Shown: piece after piece, positions 24,957-33,975 of the stretch
Numbering within the stretch: the stretch's first letter is position 1
How the letters are laid out: the number at the start of each line of letters is the position of its first letter
Source: Butyrivibrio sp. NC2002
Lineage (GTDB): Bacteria; Bacillota; Clostridia; Lachnospirales; Lachnospiraceae
Direction of reading: 5' to 3'
Assembly: GCF_000702265.1 (NCBI RefSeq)
Contig: NZ_JNKZ01000004.1
Coordinates: 1-64,000 of the forward strand
Length of the DNA stretch: 64,000 nucleotides
Program-made: the position numbers and the translations under genes
The notes under the pieces: model-generated
What the model saw: the letters and a program-made list of their open reading frames with translations, nothing else
Told to the model about the DNA's origin: nothing
Database searches by the model: none

Positions 24957-27083
24957 TTAGCTGCGCAGAATCTTCTTTTTAATTTTGGATAAAAATTCGC
25001 CTTTTTCTTCAGTAGAATTATCCTCTGCGATTCTTAATGAATCTTCGAGTGTTTCAGCCGTCTCTCTGGGAATAATAGTCATCATAAGTGTAACCTTAAG
25101 ATGGTTTTCCCTCTTCTTCTCAATATTTTCGCCCTCAAGCCCGAACTCAATATTAGGATCATCTGTTCCAAAAACTATGCTGTCTTCGGATATCCAGGAG
25201 CCGTTTGGATGAATGGATATGTGAAGATCACCCTCTTCTACCGATACATCATTCCAAAGAACCTGCTTTAATGTGACAATGCAAGATGAAAATGCAGGAT
25301 CTATACGGATATTTCTAACCCTATCATTGCACTCAACGTCCAAAGTCACAATATTGTGATCGTTGTATGTATCCTCCGGGAAAATGGAATCATCTTCGCT
25401 ATAACCATCGCCCTCATCCACATAAATCTGGATTTCTTCGGCACTTCTGGCCATATCAGCCTTGCCTGCAAGTTCTTTCGGAACAAAGGTATTTCTTCCT
25501 ATCTTTTTCCATAATTCAACATAAGACTTGCGTCTTCCTGTCACATACTTCTGGAATTCAGCTTCTTCAGCAAGAAGTCCCTTGATGTCCTCCTCAGAAA
25601 GGCCTATCTTTTCATACAATTCCTTGACATCAAGCTTCTCTCTTGCTCTGTCCTCAAGCTTGTAACTGTACAATGCCCTGAAAGCAATCTCCTTGGCAGG
25701 TATACATTTGCCGTAAGTCCACTCGTAATCGATTATTGTCCAAATAGGACCGTTTACAAGTATATTCGGGAAGATCAGATCATAATCGGTTACCGGATAA
25801 TCAGGTCTGTAACCTATCCTGCGCATATATTCCCTGAAAAGTGCATCAAATGAGTCCTTATCATCTGACTCAAGACACGCATCAAAGAGAGCTGTAAGCG
25901 GGATACCGTTAACATACGAAAAGATCGCACATCTTGACTTCTCATCAAGCTGGCAGTCATTAACCTCCAGATCTCCGCCTCTATATCTCTCCCTAAGTCC
26001 ATAATAAGCATCCTGCATGCCAAAAATATGGTCGATTGCAGCCTCTGTAAGAGGATATTTCTTTATAACCTTTCTACCGAGCTTATCAACTGTGATATCG
26101 GTTCTTATCTTATATTCATCCGCTCTATCGTTAGAATATTTACAATATATCGTATCAAATCCAGGTCCTAATATTACCTCAAAAGAATTGGCAAAATCCG
26201 GGTACATTCCATCATGTATAAGGCACTCATATGCCCTCTTTTCATTGAAAAGAATCATTCTGTCCCTGTCGTAATTGCGAACGTTATCCAAAAGTTCCCC
26301 ATACTGAGGCAGATGCCTATCTGAATGAAGGGACGTCATCAGCTTGTAATCCGGATACGGATAATAGAAATGATAGTCTTTTATGCCGCACTTTCTAAAT
26401 ATACGAATAAGTCCGTTTCTTGTGAAAGTCCTTGCCACAGCATCCTTTGAGTATCCTTCAATACCGGAGAAGTAACTGCCAAGGTGATCCTCGGGGGCTC
26501 CTGCAAAATACTTAAGACCTGTTCTGTTTTCGATTGCGATTACAATTCGGCCATCCTTCTTTAGATGTTTTTTCAGCATTAAAAGAAAGTTCTCGTACGG
26601 ATTTTCTGTGCCAATATACCCCTGTCCGTATTCAAACACGCCTATCAGAAATATGAAGTCAAAGTCAGAGGGTAGATCAGGCTCTATATCCCTGAAATTA
26701 CCTACATGTATTGTGACATTGTCACATTCACTGTTTCTGGTAGCATTTATCTCACTTCTTCTGCGTGAAAGGTCACAGGCAATAACCTCCCCTGCCTTTT
26801 CAGAAAGCATGCCAGTTATAGCGCCGCATCCGGCACCTACTTCAAGCACTTTCTCATTTCCTTTCATCGGAATCCATTCGACAATATTGCTTCTAAGCTC
26901 AGATAAATGGTAAAGAATCGGCCAACTTGCCTTCTTCTCTATTATCTCAGGGTATTCTTCCTTTTTATGCTTTCTGACAATGTCGAAGATCTCGTTCTCA
27001 ACAGCCCCGTCACTGTATAGATCGAGTCCTGCATAATGTTTGTAGTTAAGTTTTACATTCCCAATAAATACTTCTTCCTGCAT
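24957..27083 (-). CDS. Fused SAM methyltransferase and kinase-like protein (possible chain terminator)
   Basis: A 708-aa two-domain protein. The N-terminal part (about 50-240) is a class I SAM-dependent methyltransferase with motif I VLEVGAGCGAITG (79-91). The middle part (about 300-560) resembles aminoglycoside/choline kinase folds: YDLIFPNILV (434-443) supplies catalytic D435 and N440, and IIDYEW (450-455) the metal aspartate. The C-terminal 140 residues are acidic and beta-rich. WbdD of E. coli O9a has the same methyltransferase-kinase order and caps the chain end. The start at 27083 is chosen because GAAGGA precedes it and the upstream ABC gene ends 5 nt earlier. Role is inferred from context. 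Confidence 0.85.
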   Translation of the reverse strand: MQEEVFIGNVKLNYKHYAGLDLYSDGAVENEIFDIVRKHKKEEYPEIIEKKASWPILYHLSELRSNIVEWIPMKGNEKVLEVGAGCGAITGMLSEKAGEVIACDLSRRRSEINATRNSECDNVTIHVGNFRDIEPDLPSDFDFIFLIGVFEYGQGYIGTENPYENFLLMLKKHLKKDGRIVIAIENRTGLKYFAGAPEDHLGSYFSGIEGYSKDAVARTFTRNGLIRIFRKCGIKDYHFYYPYPDYKLMTSLHSDRHLPQYGELLDNVRNYDRDRMILFNEKRAYECLIHDGMYPDFANSFEVILGPGFDTIYCKYSNDRADEYKIRTDITVDKLGRKVIKKYPLTEAAIDHIFGMQDAYYGLRERYRGGDLEVNDCQLDEKSRCAIFSYVNGIPLTALFDACLESDDKDSFDALFREYMRRIGYRPDYPVTDYDLIFPNILVNGPIWTIIDYEWTYGKCIPAKEIAFRALYSYKLEDRAREKLDVKELYEKIGLSEEDIKGLLAEEAEFQKYVTGRRKSYVELWKKIGRNTFVPKELAGKADMARSAEEIQIYVDEGDGYSEDDSIFPEDTYNDHNIVTLDVECNDRVRNIRIDPAFSSCIVTLKQVLWNDVSVEEGDLHISIHPNGSWISEDSIVFGTDDPNIEFGLEGENIEKKRENHLKVTLMMTIIPRETAETLEDSLRIAEDNSTEEKGEFLSKIKKKILRS

Positions 27084-27088
27084 TAAAT

Positions 27089-28411
27089 TCAATCCTTCTT
27101 TGAATCTGTCACACACACAGTTGATTCCATATCAAAATATCCGACAGTATTTTTATCTGATACAACAGTAATGTTAAGTGCATCGTAGAGACGATGATAC
27201 ACTACAAAATCATCCTGCTCAAACCCTGTTACCCCAAAGGATACAAGATATTCGCCGCCCTGAAGCAGCATCCTCTGTGTGAAAGTAATATCCTTCTCAT
27301 CACCTGCTTTTACAGGTTCAAGAAAAGCTTTTTCAACCATGGAATTGGTTCCTGTTATCTCAATGCCCATGATATTTTTAAATGTATAAGCAAATATAGG
27401 ACCGGCTATATCCTTAAGGAATTTAACCTTCATATGAATAGTAAACTCCGTGCCCTTTACAACAGAATTAGTCCTAAGCCCCTTTGCGTCTGTTGCGTAA
27501 AATTCTGTTATCTTAGCTCCGCTGTTTCCATATTCCAAAACATCCGGATTAGTATCATCTGCCTTGGACTCTTTCTCTGCTGCCTTTTTTTCCTCTTCTA
27601 TCTTTTTAGAAGCGGCAGCTCTTATATCCTCATCTTCAAGAAGTGACTTCACATCACTAGTCGGCAGTGGATACTGACCTACAAGCACCTGCTTGTAAAT
27701 ATCTATCATCTTCTTGGGTGCGCCTTCGCCGAGAATAACACCCTGATTTAAAAGCACAGCCCTGTCACAATATCTGCTTATTGTCGACAGGTCATGTGAT
27801 ACAAACAGAATTGTCTTACCCTGCTGTTTGAATTCTTCAAATTTGTGATAGCACTTGGCCTGAAAAAATACATCTCCAACTGAAAGCGCCTCATCAACGA
27901 TCAGAATTTCAGGATCGATGTTTATCGCAACCGCAAAAGCAAGTCTGACAAACATACCGCTTGAATAGGTCTTTACAGGCTGATACACATAATCGCCGAT
28001 ATCGGCAAATTCAAGAATTGCATCAAGTCTTTTGTCTATCTCCTCTTCGGAAAAACCGATCATCATTCCGTTCAGGTATATGTTGTCGATTCCGTTGTAC
28101 TCCATATTAAATCCGGCACCAAGTTCAAGCAGCGCAGATATATGTCCGTCAACTTCAACATTTCCCGATGTGGGAGAAAGAACTCCTGTGATTATCTTAA
28201 GGATCGTGGATTTACCGGAGCCGTTTGTTCCGATAATTCCTATTGTCTCGCCTCTTTTGATCTCAAGGTTTACATGATTTAAGGCTATATGCTCCGTGCA
28301 TCTGTCTTCTTTTAAAAGTCCCAGAGCATCCTTCAACCTGTCGGAATTCTTATTATAGAGTTTATATACTTTTGTAAGGTCCGTGACCTTTATCGCTATA
28401 TCCTTATCCAT
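27089..28411 (-). CDS. ABC transporter ATPase with Wzt-type C-terminal domain
   Basis: The 440-aa ATP-binding subunit of a polysaccharide exporter (Wzt/TagH/RfbE class). The ATPase part (1-240) has Walker A GTNGSGKST (61-69), signature YSSGM (149-153) and Walker B ILIVDEA (169-175). A charged linker (about 268-290) leads to a 145-residue beta-rich C-terminal domain that starts YGNSGAKITEFYATD, like the Wzt C-terminal domain which in Gram-negative O9a recognises the modified non-reducing end of the chain. TagH-type ATPases for teichoic acid have different extensions. The next downstream gene is a candidate end-modifying enzyme. Confidence 0.93.
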   Translation of the reverse strand: MDKDIAIKVTDLTKVYKLYNKNSDRLKDALGLLKEDRCTEHIALNHVNLEIKRGETIGIIGTNGSGKSTILKIITGVLSPTSGNVEVDGHISALLELGAGFNMEYNGIDNIYLNGMMIGFSEEEIDKRLDAILEFADIGDYVYQPVKTYSSGMFVRLAFAVAINIDPEILIVDEALSVGDVFFQAKCYHKFEEFKQQGKTILFVSHDLSTISRYCDRAVLLNQGVILGEGAPKKMIDIYKQVLVGQYPLPTSDVKSLLEDEDIRAAASKKIEEEKKAAEKESKADDTNPDVLEYGNSGAKITEFYATDAKGLRTNSVVKGTEFTIHMKVKFLKDIAGPIFAYTFKNIMGIEITGTNSMVEKAFLEPVKAGDEKDITFTQRMLLQGGEYLVSFGVTGFEQDDFVVYHRLYDALNITVVSDKNTVGYFDMESTVCVTDSKKD

Positions 28412-28430
28412 AAACAGTACTTTCTATGTA

Positions 28431-29453
28431 TTAGAGCACATCAGCAAAATGTGTCTTTGATCTCTTAAAAATAAGTGAGCCGATACAGAATACAACTACA
28501 ACAAAAATCCAAAAATAGGTGCTTGAATAAAAATGTTCAAAGAACCATTCCTGTCCGTATACCGAGCTCCTGTAGCCATTAACAATATAAGTCATTGGAT
28601 TAAGCTTGATTATCCACTTAAACTTATCGGGCAGCATATTCAAATCCCACATAATAGGAGTTGCCCACTGTCCAACCTGCAGTACTATCGCAAGTATCTG
28701 TGTGAGGTCTCTGAAAAACACTACAACCGCGCATGTCGTGTAGCATAAAGAAAGCACGAGAACAAATTCACAGATAGCATAATAAAACAACTGCAAGGTA
28801 TAAACAGAAGGAGCATACCCGTATAACCAGGCTACTATCAGCATAACAAGTGCAAAGAAAACATGAATAAAAAGTGCTGCAATAACCTTAATAAGAGGCA
28901 GAATACTGATCTTAAAAAGGACCTTCTTAACAAGGTAATTGTACTCAAGAAGTGATGTTGTACCATTCATCAGAGCTTCATTAAAGAAAAACCATGGTAC
29001 AAGTCCCGTTGTCAGAAACAGAACAAAGGGGACATCTATCCCTCCTGCAACCATCTGTGATCTCTGATGAAAAATACGATCAAAAACAAAGAAATACATC
29101 AAAACAGTGACCACCGGCTGAACCAGTGCCCACACGATGCCCATATAGGAACCTGCATATCTTTTTTTGAAATCATTAACTGAAAGCCGCCAGATAAGTT
29201 TTCTGGAATTATAGAGCTCCACAGGTAAGACCATGAGCTTGTCATACCACACCGTCATAAGGATACATGACAGTATGATAAGCACGCAGGCACAAATCTT
29301 TTTTAAGAACTCAGTCTCCTGATCTGCAAATGGATTATAGTGGAATACTATGACTGCCATAAAAACAGCAGCCACAATATAATACACACCAAGCACTACC
29401 TTCTTGGGAAACTCACTGATTATCGGCAAACGGTCTCTTTTTCCACTGGCCAT
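28431..29453 (-). CDS. ABC-2 polysaccharide export permease
   Basis: A 340-aa membrane partner (Wzm/TagG class) of the ATPase encoded 19 nt downstream. The standard six-helix ABC-2 core begins near residue 84 with RKLIWRLSVNDFKKRYAGS, including the usual amphipathic entry helix, and NPMTYIVNGYR sits in its last third. About 75 N-terminal residues carrying two further transmembrane helices (about 16-37 and 49-66) are extra to the family. The pair would move a lipid-linked glycan across the membrane. It follows rfbC by 2 nt. Confidence 0.92.
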   Translation of the reverse strand: MASGKRDRLPIISEFPKKVVLGVYYIVAAVFMAVIVFHYNPFADQETEFLKKICACVLIILSCILMTVWYDKLMVLPVELYNSRKLIWRLSVNDFKKRYAGSYMGIVWALVQPVVTVLMYFFVFDRIFHQRSQMVAGGIDVPFVLFLTTGLVPWFFFNEALMNGTTSLLEYNYLVKKVLFKISILPLIKVIAALFIHVFFALVMLIVAWLYGYAPSVYTLQLFYYAICEFVLVLSLCYTTCAVVVFFRDLTQILAIVLQVGQWATPIMWDLNMLPDKFKWIIKLNPMTYIVNGYRSSVYGQEWFFEHFYSSTYFWIFVVVVFCIGSLIFKRSKTHFADVL

Positions 29454-29455
29454 TA

Positions 29456-30022
29456 TTACTGTACTCCGTGTTCCCTCTTATAGTCCGCAAGTGTTCCCCA
29501 CTTAGGATCCTTCTCTGACATGATAAGTTCTGATTCATCAGCGTAAGGCCAATCAATACCTATCTCCTCATCCTTCCAAAGAATTCCACCTTCATCGTCC
29601 GGATGATAAAAATCAGAACATTTATATGCAAACTCAGCATAGTCGGAAAGTACAAGGAAACCATGTGCAAAGCCCTTGGGGATAAAGAACTGTTTCTTAT
29701 TCTCTGCTGAAAGAGTAACGCCAAACCATTTTCCGAAGGTTTTTGAACCCTCTCTTAAGTCGACTGCAACGTCAAATACTTCACCGCTTACAACTCTTAC
29801 AAGCTTATCCTGCGGAAAGTTCTTCTGGAAATGAAGGCCTCTTAAAACACCCTTCTTGGATGCTGACTGGTTATCCTGAACGAATTCCATATCAATTCCT
29901 GCAGCCTCAAAGTCCCTTTTTGAATATGTCTCCATGAAATAGCCTCTGCTATCTCCGAAAACCTGCGGTGTAATTACTTTAAGTCCTTCTATTTCACATG
30001 TTTCTACAGTTATCTTTCCCAT
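29456..30022 (-). CDS. rfbC: dTDP-4-dehydrorhamnose 3,5-epimerase
   Basis: A 188-aa cupin enzyme that epimerises dTDP-4-keto-6-deoxyglucose at C3 and C5 in dTDP-L-rhamnose synthesis. Catalytic H64 in RGLHFQ, K73 in QDKLVRV and Y133 are all in place, with GFAHGFLVLSD between. Length is normal. It is separated from rfbA by a gene for an acidic anchored protein and is followed directly by the exporter genes. Confidence 0.95.
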   Translation of the reverse strand: MGKITVETCEIEGLKVITPQVFGDSRGYFMETYSKRDFEAAGIDMEFVQDNQSASKKGVLRGLHFQKNFPQDKLVRVVSGEVFDVAVDLREGSKTFGKWFGVTLSAENKKQFFIPKGFAHGFLVLSDYAEFAYKCSDFYHPDDEGGILWKDEEIGIDWPYADESELIMSEKDPKWGTLADYKREHGVQ

Positions 30023-30091
30023 TTTAATTCTAAATCCTCCAAAAATAGATTATTGTTTTTCATCTGAAAAACAGAAGTTATACTTCATAAA

Positions 30092-30682
30092 TCAGTTGGA
30101 AGCTTCCTTGGAAGCATCCTCGGGTTTAACATCATAAGGTCTGTCTGTTCCGGGTCTTGTTGCTTCATTTAAAGCATCATTTGATGTTCCTTCTTCCGGT
30201 GTAACTTTATCTGTTTCAGACTCTTTCTGCTTGTCCTGGTCCTGTGTTTCTTCAAGATCCTGCTCATCTTCGGGTTCAGCGCTATCTTCTTCATCAGCTG
30301 CTTCATCCTGATCATCAGATTCTAAATCCGCAGATTCATCAGCCGGCTTATCTATAAGATCCGTGGTATCTTCTTCCTGTTCCTCTGCATTGGCAGGAAC
30401 GGGTACATTATCAACCACTACAACTACAGATGGCCTTTGCTCGCTCTTATCAAAAAAGTCATCTGCGGTAAGAAACCCCTTTAAATCATCTCCGATCTGT
30501 TCTCCATACTCGCTGCTTATCTCCTCTGTTGTTTCATAAACAGAATCATCGGTATCTGCAAAATCATCAGCACCGATGAGCGCATGAATCTTATCCCTGT
30601 TGGCTGCGTAAACCACAACTCCGACAAGGACACATGTTGTTATTATTGCAAGTATAGACAGTTTGAATGATTTAGAGTCCAT
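30092..30682 (-). CDS. Acidic, low-complexity membrane-anchored protein
   Basis: A 196-aa protein without recognisable family. An N-terminal transmembrane helix (about 8-27, [17 protein letters not shown]) is followed by an extracytoplasmic region dominated by aspartate and glutamate; residues about 100-165 are almost only D, E, A, S, Q and K. A short less biased patch (about 66-97, [13 protein letters not shown] and [14 protein letters not shown]) may be structured. Its start overlaps the rfbA stop by 11 nt, so it is coupled to dTDP-sugar synthesis genes. It might be a surface spacer, cation binder or glycan-associated scaffold; these are guesses. Confidence 0.75.
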   Translation of the reverse strand: MDSKSFKLSILAIITTCVLVGVVVYAANRDKIHALIGADDFADTDDSVYETTEEISSEYGEQIGDDLKGFLTADDFFDKSEQRPSVVVVVDNVPVPANAEEQEEDTTDLIDKPADESADLESDDQDEAADEEDSAEPEDEQDLEETQDQDKQKESETDKVTPEEGTSNDALNEATRPGTDRPYDVKPEDASKEASN

Positions 30683-31541
30683 TTGCTACCTCAACAAGAT
30701 ATTTACCATAGTCAGTTTTCATAAGGGGTTCTGCAAGCTTAAGGAGCTGCTCCTTGTCAATAAAACCTCTCTTGTAAGCAATCTCTTCGATACATGAAAC
30801 ATAAAGTCCCTGTCTCTTCTGGAAAGCACATACAAAGTCTGCTGCATCAAGCAGTGAATCGTGGTTTCCTGTATCAAGCCATGCAAAGCCTCGGCCCATA
30901 GTCTCAACCCTGAGGTCACCACGACGAAGATACTCGTTATTTACACTTGTTATCTCGATCTCGCCTCTGGCAGAAGGCTTTACGTTTTTAGCAATCTCTA
31001 TTACATCATTGTCGTAGAAATAAAGTCCCGGTACTGCATAGTTGCTCTTGGGATGCTCGGGCTTTTCTTCGATTGAAAGAGCCTTGCCGTTTTCATCAAA
31101 TTCTACAACGCCGTATTCTCTTGGATCACGGACATAGTATCCGAATATTGTTGCACCCTTTTCTCTTGATGCAACTTCCTTAAGAAGCTTACTAAAGCTC
31201 TGACCATAGAAGATGTTATCTCCAAGGACAAGTGCTACAGAGTCGCTTCCGATAAATTTCTCACCGATAATAAATGCATCGGCAAGTCCTCTTGGCTGCT
31301 CCTGAATTGCATAGGAGAATGACATTCCAAGCTGCTCGCCAGTTCCGAAGAGGTCTTCAAAGATAGGAAGGTCTCTGGGAGTTGAAATAATAAGTACTTC
31401 TCTTATGCCAGCAAGCATAAGTGTTGATAAAGGATAGTAAATCATCGGCTTGTCATAAACCGGCATAATCTGCTTTGAAATTGCTCTTGTTAACGGATAA
31501 AGTCTTGTTCCGGAACCTCCGGCAAGTATGATACCTTTCAT
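30672..31541 (-). CDS. rfbA: Glucose-1-phosphate thymidylyltransferase
   Basis: A 289-aa enzyme that makes dTDP-glucose from glucose 1-phosphate and dTTP, first step of the dTDP-rhamnose pathway. It begins [18 protein letters not shown] (nucleotide-binding loop), followed by [25 protein letters not shown] and [13 protein letters not shown]. The start at 31541 is chosen for its GGAGGA ribosome site; the frame extends five codons further. Glucose 1-phosphate could come from the phosphoglucomutase at 18921-20663. Confidence 0.96.
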   Translation of the reverse strand: MKGIILAGGSGTRLYPLTRAISKQIMPVYDKPMIYYPLSTLMLAGIREVLIISTPRDLPIFEDLFGTGEQLGMSFSYAIQEQPRGLADAFIIGEKFIGSDSVALVLGDNIFYGQSFSKLLKEVASREKGATIFGYYVRDPREYGVVEFDENGKALSIEEKPEHPKSNYAVPGLYFYDNDVIEIAKNVKPSARGEIEITSVNNEYLRRGDLRVETMGRGFAWLDTGNHDSLLDAADFVCAFQKRQGLYVSCIEEIAYKRGFIDKEQLLKLAEPLMKTDYGKYLVEVANGL

Positions 31542-31585
31542 TAAAAAATCCTCCAATTCTTCATTCGAAGATAGTCAAAAACTGC

Positions 31586-31602
31586 GGTGCATACCCTGCA
31601 CC
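31586..31602 (-). terminator. Possible weak terminator ahead of rfbA
   Basis: GGTGCA/TGCACC 6-bp stem with 5-nt loop; on the minus strand GCAGTTTTTGAC follows. It lies 55 nt past the GT2 stop at 31658 and 45 nt before rfbA. The short stem makes it weak. Confidence 0.3.
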
Positions 31603-31657
31603 AATATATACTATAACATAAAAACGTGATTTATCATCATATGTTTAATATTGCACG

Positions 31658-32599
31658 TTATTTAGATTCTAAATCATCACTTTTACGAACTTCATCAATA
31701 ATAAACGGGGGCCTGTTGCGGGACTCCTCAAGAACTCTCCAAATGTACTCTCCAAGAACTCCAAGTGTGAGCATGATCATTCCCGAAGCAAATAAAATAA
31801 CGCACATAAGTGATGCATAACCCGCAATCGGTGTGCCTACAGTGAGTTTCTCATAAATAGCGCTGATGATACCGATAAGTGAAGCTATTGCAAACAAAAC
31901 TCCGCACACAGACATAGCTCTGATAGGAAAATATGAAAAGCTCATCATTGAGTCAACAACAAGTTTAAATTTCTTGCCAAATGTCCATCTGGATTTTCCG
32001 ACGGTGCGATCTTTTCTGTGGAAGTAAACCTTTGCACTGCGGAATCCGAGCCACATAACCTGAAGTGTAAGGGATGAATTTTTCTCATCCATAAGTTCAA
32101 GCACTTTTATAGCCTGCCTGTCCAGAAGATAGCAGTCACAACCACCCTGTGGCATTTCCTTGTTTATTGTTTTTCTAACAAGATAGTAATAGCAGCCGGC
32201 AAAGAACTTCTTCATAGCGCCTTCATCTCGCTCAGCTCTTATGGCAAGAACAACCTTGTTTCCCTCTTTCCATTTCTCATAGAGATCCAAAATGAGCGTT
32301 GAATCTTCCTGAAGGTCTGCCTGCTTGGTAACGGCACAGTCACCTGTACATACCGACAAGCCTGCAAGGATTGCAGCATGTTCTCCAAAATTCCTGGAAA
32401 GCCTTGTGCATACGACATTTTTATCCTTCTTGGCAATGTTATTCATTATTTCCCAGGAATTATCTCCTGAACCGTCATCTACAAACACGATCTCATAATC
32501 GCCAATCTTTCCGAGGATTTTTTCTTTCATATCCTCGTAAAGCATCTCCAGTGTATCGGAGTTGTAGTAGACAGGAACTACGATTGAAATCTTACTCAT
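31658..32599 (-). CDS. Polyprenyl-phosphate GT2 glycosyltransferase (GtrB/DPM1-like)
   Basis: A 313-aa membrane enzyme that makes a polyprenyl-phosphate-linked monosaccharide on the cytosolic face, to be flipped and used by GT-C enzymes. The GT2 domain starts ISIVVPVYYNSDTL with FVDDGSGD and ADLQED (94-99) as metal motif; SRNFGEHAAILAG is characteristic of GtrB/ArnC relatives. Two C-terminal transmembrane helices (about 230-253 and 265-290) are present. It lies between rfbB and rfbA. Several GT-C enzymes elsewhere in the window could use its product. Confidence 0.92.
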   Translation of the reverse strand: MSKISIVVPVYYNSDTLEMLYEDMKEKILGKIGDYEIVFVDDGSGDNSWEIMNNIAKKDKNVVCTRLSRNFGEHAAILAGLSVCTGDCAVTKQADLQEDSTLILDLYEKWKEGNKVVLAIRAERDEGAMKKFFAGCYYYLVRKTINKEMPQGGCDCYLLDRQAIKVLELMDEKNSSLTLQVMWLGFRSAKVYFHRKDRTVGKSRWTFGKKFKLVVDSMMSFSYFPIRAMSVCGVLFAIASLIGIISAIYEKLTVGTPIAGYASLMCVILFASGMIMLTLGVLGEYIWRVLEESRNRPPFIIDEVRKSDDLESK

Positions 32600-32813
32600 T
32601 AACGTCTCCTGTTTAAAGCATATATTTTAGCATATATCCATTATGCTCTTTTACCAGCTTATTATAATTTGAACTACCTCTATAACGCAACAACAGAGAG
32701 CCTTGGCAGTTAGCCATAGCTCTCCTGTTATAAATCAATTTATAGAATATATGATTTCTTTGGAAATTCAATATTCGTATTGGATCTGGTCCTTACAAAG
32801 CGCTTCTATCAGA
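32600..32813. other. Intergenic region with a long hairpin
   Basis: The 214-nt gap between rfbB and the GtrB-like gene contains no open frame of note. An inverted repeat at 32693-32728 pairs GAGAGC (32696-32701) with GCTCTC (32719-32724), AAC with GTT outside and GGC with GCC inside. No clear T-run follows on the minus strand, so termination after rfbB is possible but weak. Confidence 0.4.
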
Positions 32814-33902
32814 TCAAAGCTTGTTCCCATACATGCTGTCATAATACTTCTGATAATCGCCGCTTGTTACGTGCTCCATCCAGTCTTCATGAGCAAAGAA
32901 CCATTCAATTGTCTTTCTGATGCCTTCCTTGAACATTGTCTCAGGCTCCCAGCCAATCTCCTTCTTGATCTTATCGGGAGCGATGGCATAACGACGGTCG
33001 TGTCCCTTTCTGTCCTCAACATAAGTGATAAGATCGTATGTGAGCTTCTCTTTTCTGGGGTCTGAATCGTCAAGTGATTCTCTAAGTACATCGATGATTG
33101 TCTGTACGATCTCGATGTTCTGCTTTTCATTGTGACCACCGATATTGTAGGTCTCAAAGAGTCTGCCCTTTTCCTGAACCATGTCGATTGCCTTTGCGTG
33201 GTCCTCAACATAGAGCCAGTCACGAACATTCTTACCGTCACCGTATACGGGAAGTGCCTTTCCTTCAAGAGCATTGTGGATCATGAGAGGAATAAGCTTC
33301 TCAGGGAACTGGTAAGGGCCGTAGTTGTTTGAGCAGTTTGTGATATTTGCAGGGAACTTATAAGTATCCATGTAAGCCTTAACAAGCATATCTGAGCTTG
33401 CCTTACTTGCTGAGTAAGGACTGTGAGGATCGTAAGGTGTATCCTCATAGAAATATGCGCCAGGATCTTCGGGAAGTGAACCGTATACCTCGTCTGTACT
33501 TACGTGAAGGAACTTCTTACCTTCCTTAAATGAACCGTCAGGAAGCTCCCATGCTTTCTTAGCTGCGTTGAGCATTGTAGCTGTACCAAGAACATTGGTC
33601 TCTACAAAGATTTCGGGATTAACGATAGATCTGTCAACATGGCTCTCAGCCGCAAAATGAACTACGCGGTCGATATCATTTTCCTCAAAAATCTTATTGA
33701 TGGCATCTCTGTCACAGATGTTAGCCTTGATAAATGTGTAGTTATCTCTCTTCTCAACATCAAGAAGGTTCTCAAGGTTACCTGCGTATGTAAGCGCATC
33801 CACATTGATAATACGGATCTCATTGTCATATTTTTTGAACATGTAATGTATATAGTTAGATCCGATAAATCCCGCACCACCGGTTACTAAATAAGTTCTC
33901 AT
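32814..33902 (-). CDS. rfbB: dTDP-glucose 4,6-dehydratase
   Basis: A 362-aa short-chain dehydrogenase/reductase enzyme converting dTDP-glucose to dTDP-4-keto-6-deoxyglucose. NAD-binding GGAGFIGSNY lies at 8-17, the active-site triad TDE at 136-138 and YSASK at 163-167, and the substrate stretch ITNCSNNYGPYQFPEKLIPL-type motif is present. A strong CGGAGG ribosome site precedes the start. It heads the dTDP-sugar group rfbB, GT2, rfbA, acidic protein, rfbC, all on one strand. Confidence 0.96.
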   Translation of the reverse strand: MRTYLVTGGAGFIGSNYIHYMFKKYDNEIRIINVDALTYAGNLENLLDVEKRDNYTFIKANICDRDAINKIFEENDIDRVVHFAAESHVDRSIVNPEIFVETNVLGTATMLNAAKKAWELPDGSFKEGKKFLHVSTDEVYGSLPEDPGAYFYEDTPYDPHSPYSASKASSDMLVKAYMDTYKFPANITNCSNNYGPYQFPEKLIPLMIHNALEGKALPVYGDGKNVRDWLYVEDHAKAIDMVQEKGRLFETYNIGGHNEKQNIEIVQTIIDVLRESLDDSDPRKEKLTYDLITYVEDRKGHDRRYAIAPDKIKKEIGWEPETMFKEGIRKTIEWFFAHEDWMEHVTSGDYQKYYDSMYGNKL

Positions 33903-33975
33903 TATAATCCTCCGAAAACATTGTTATAAAATCATTAAACTATTCTAACTGTTTAATAAGATTAATGCAAATCAA

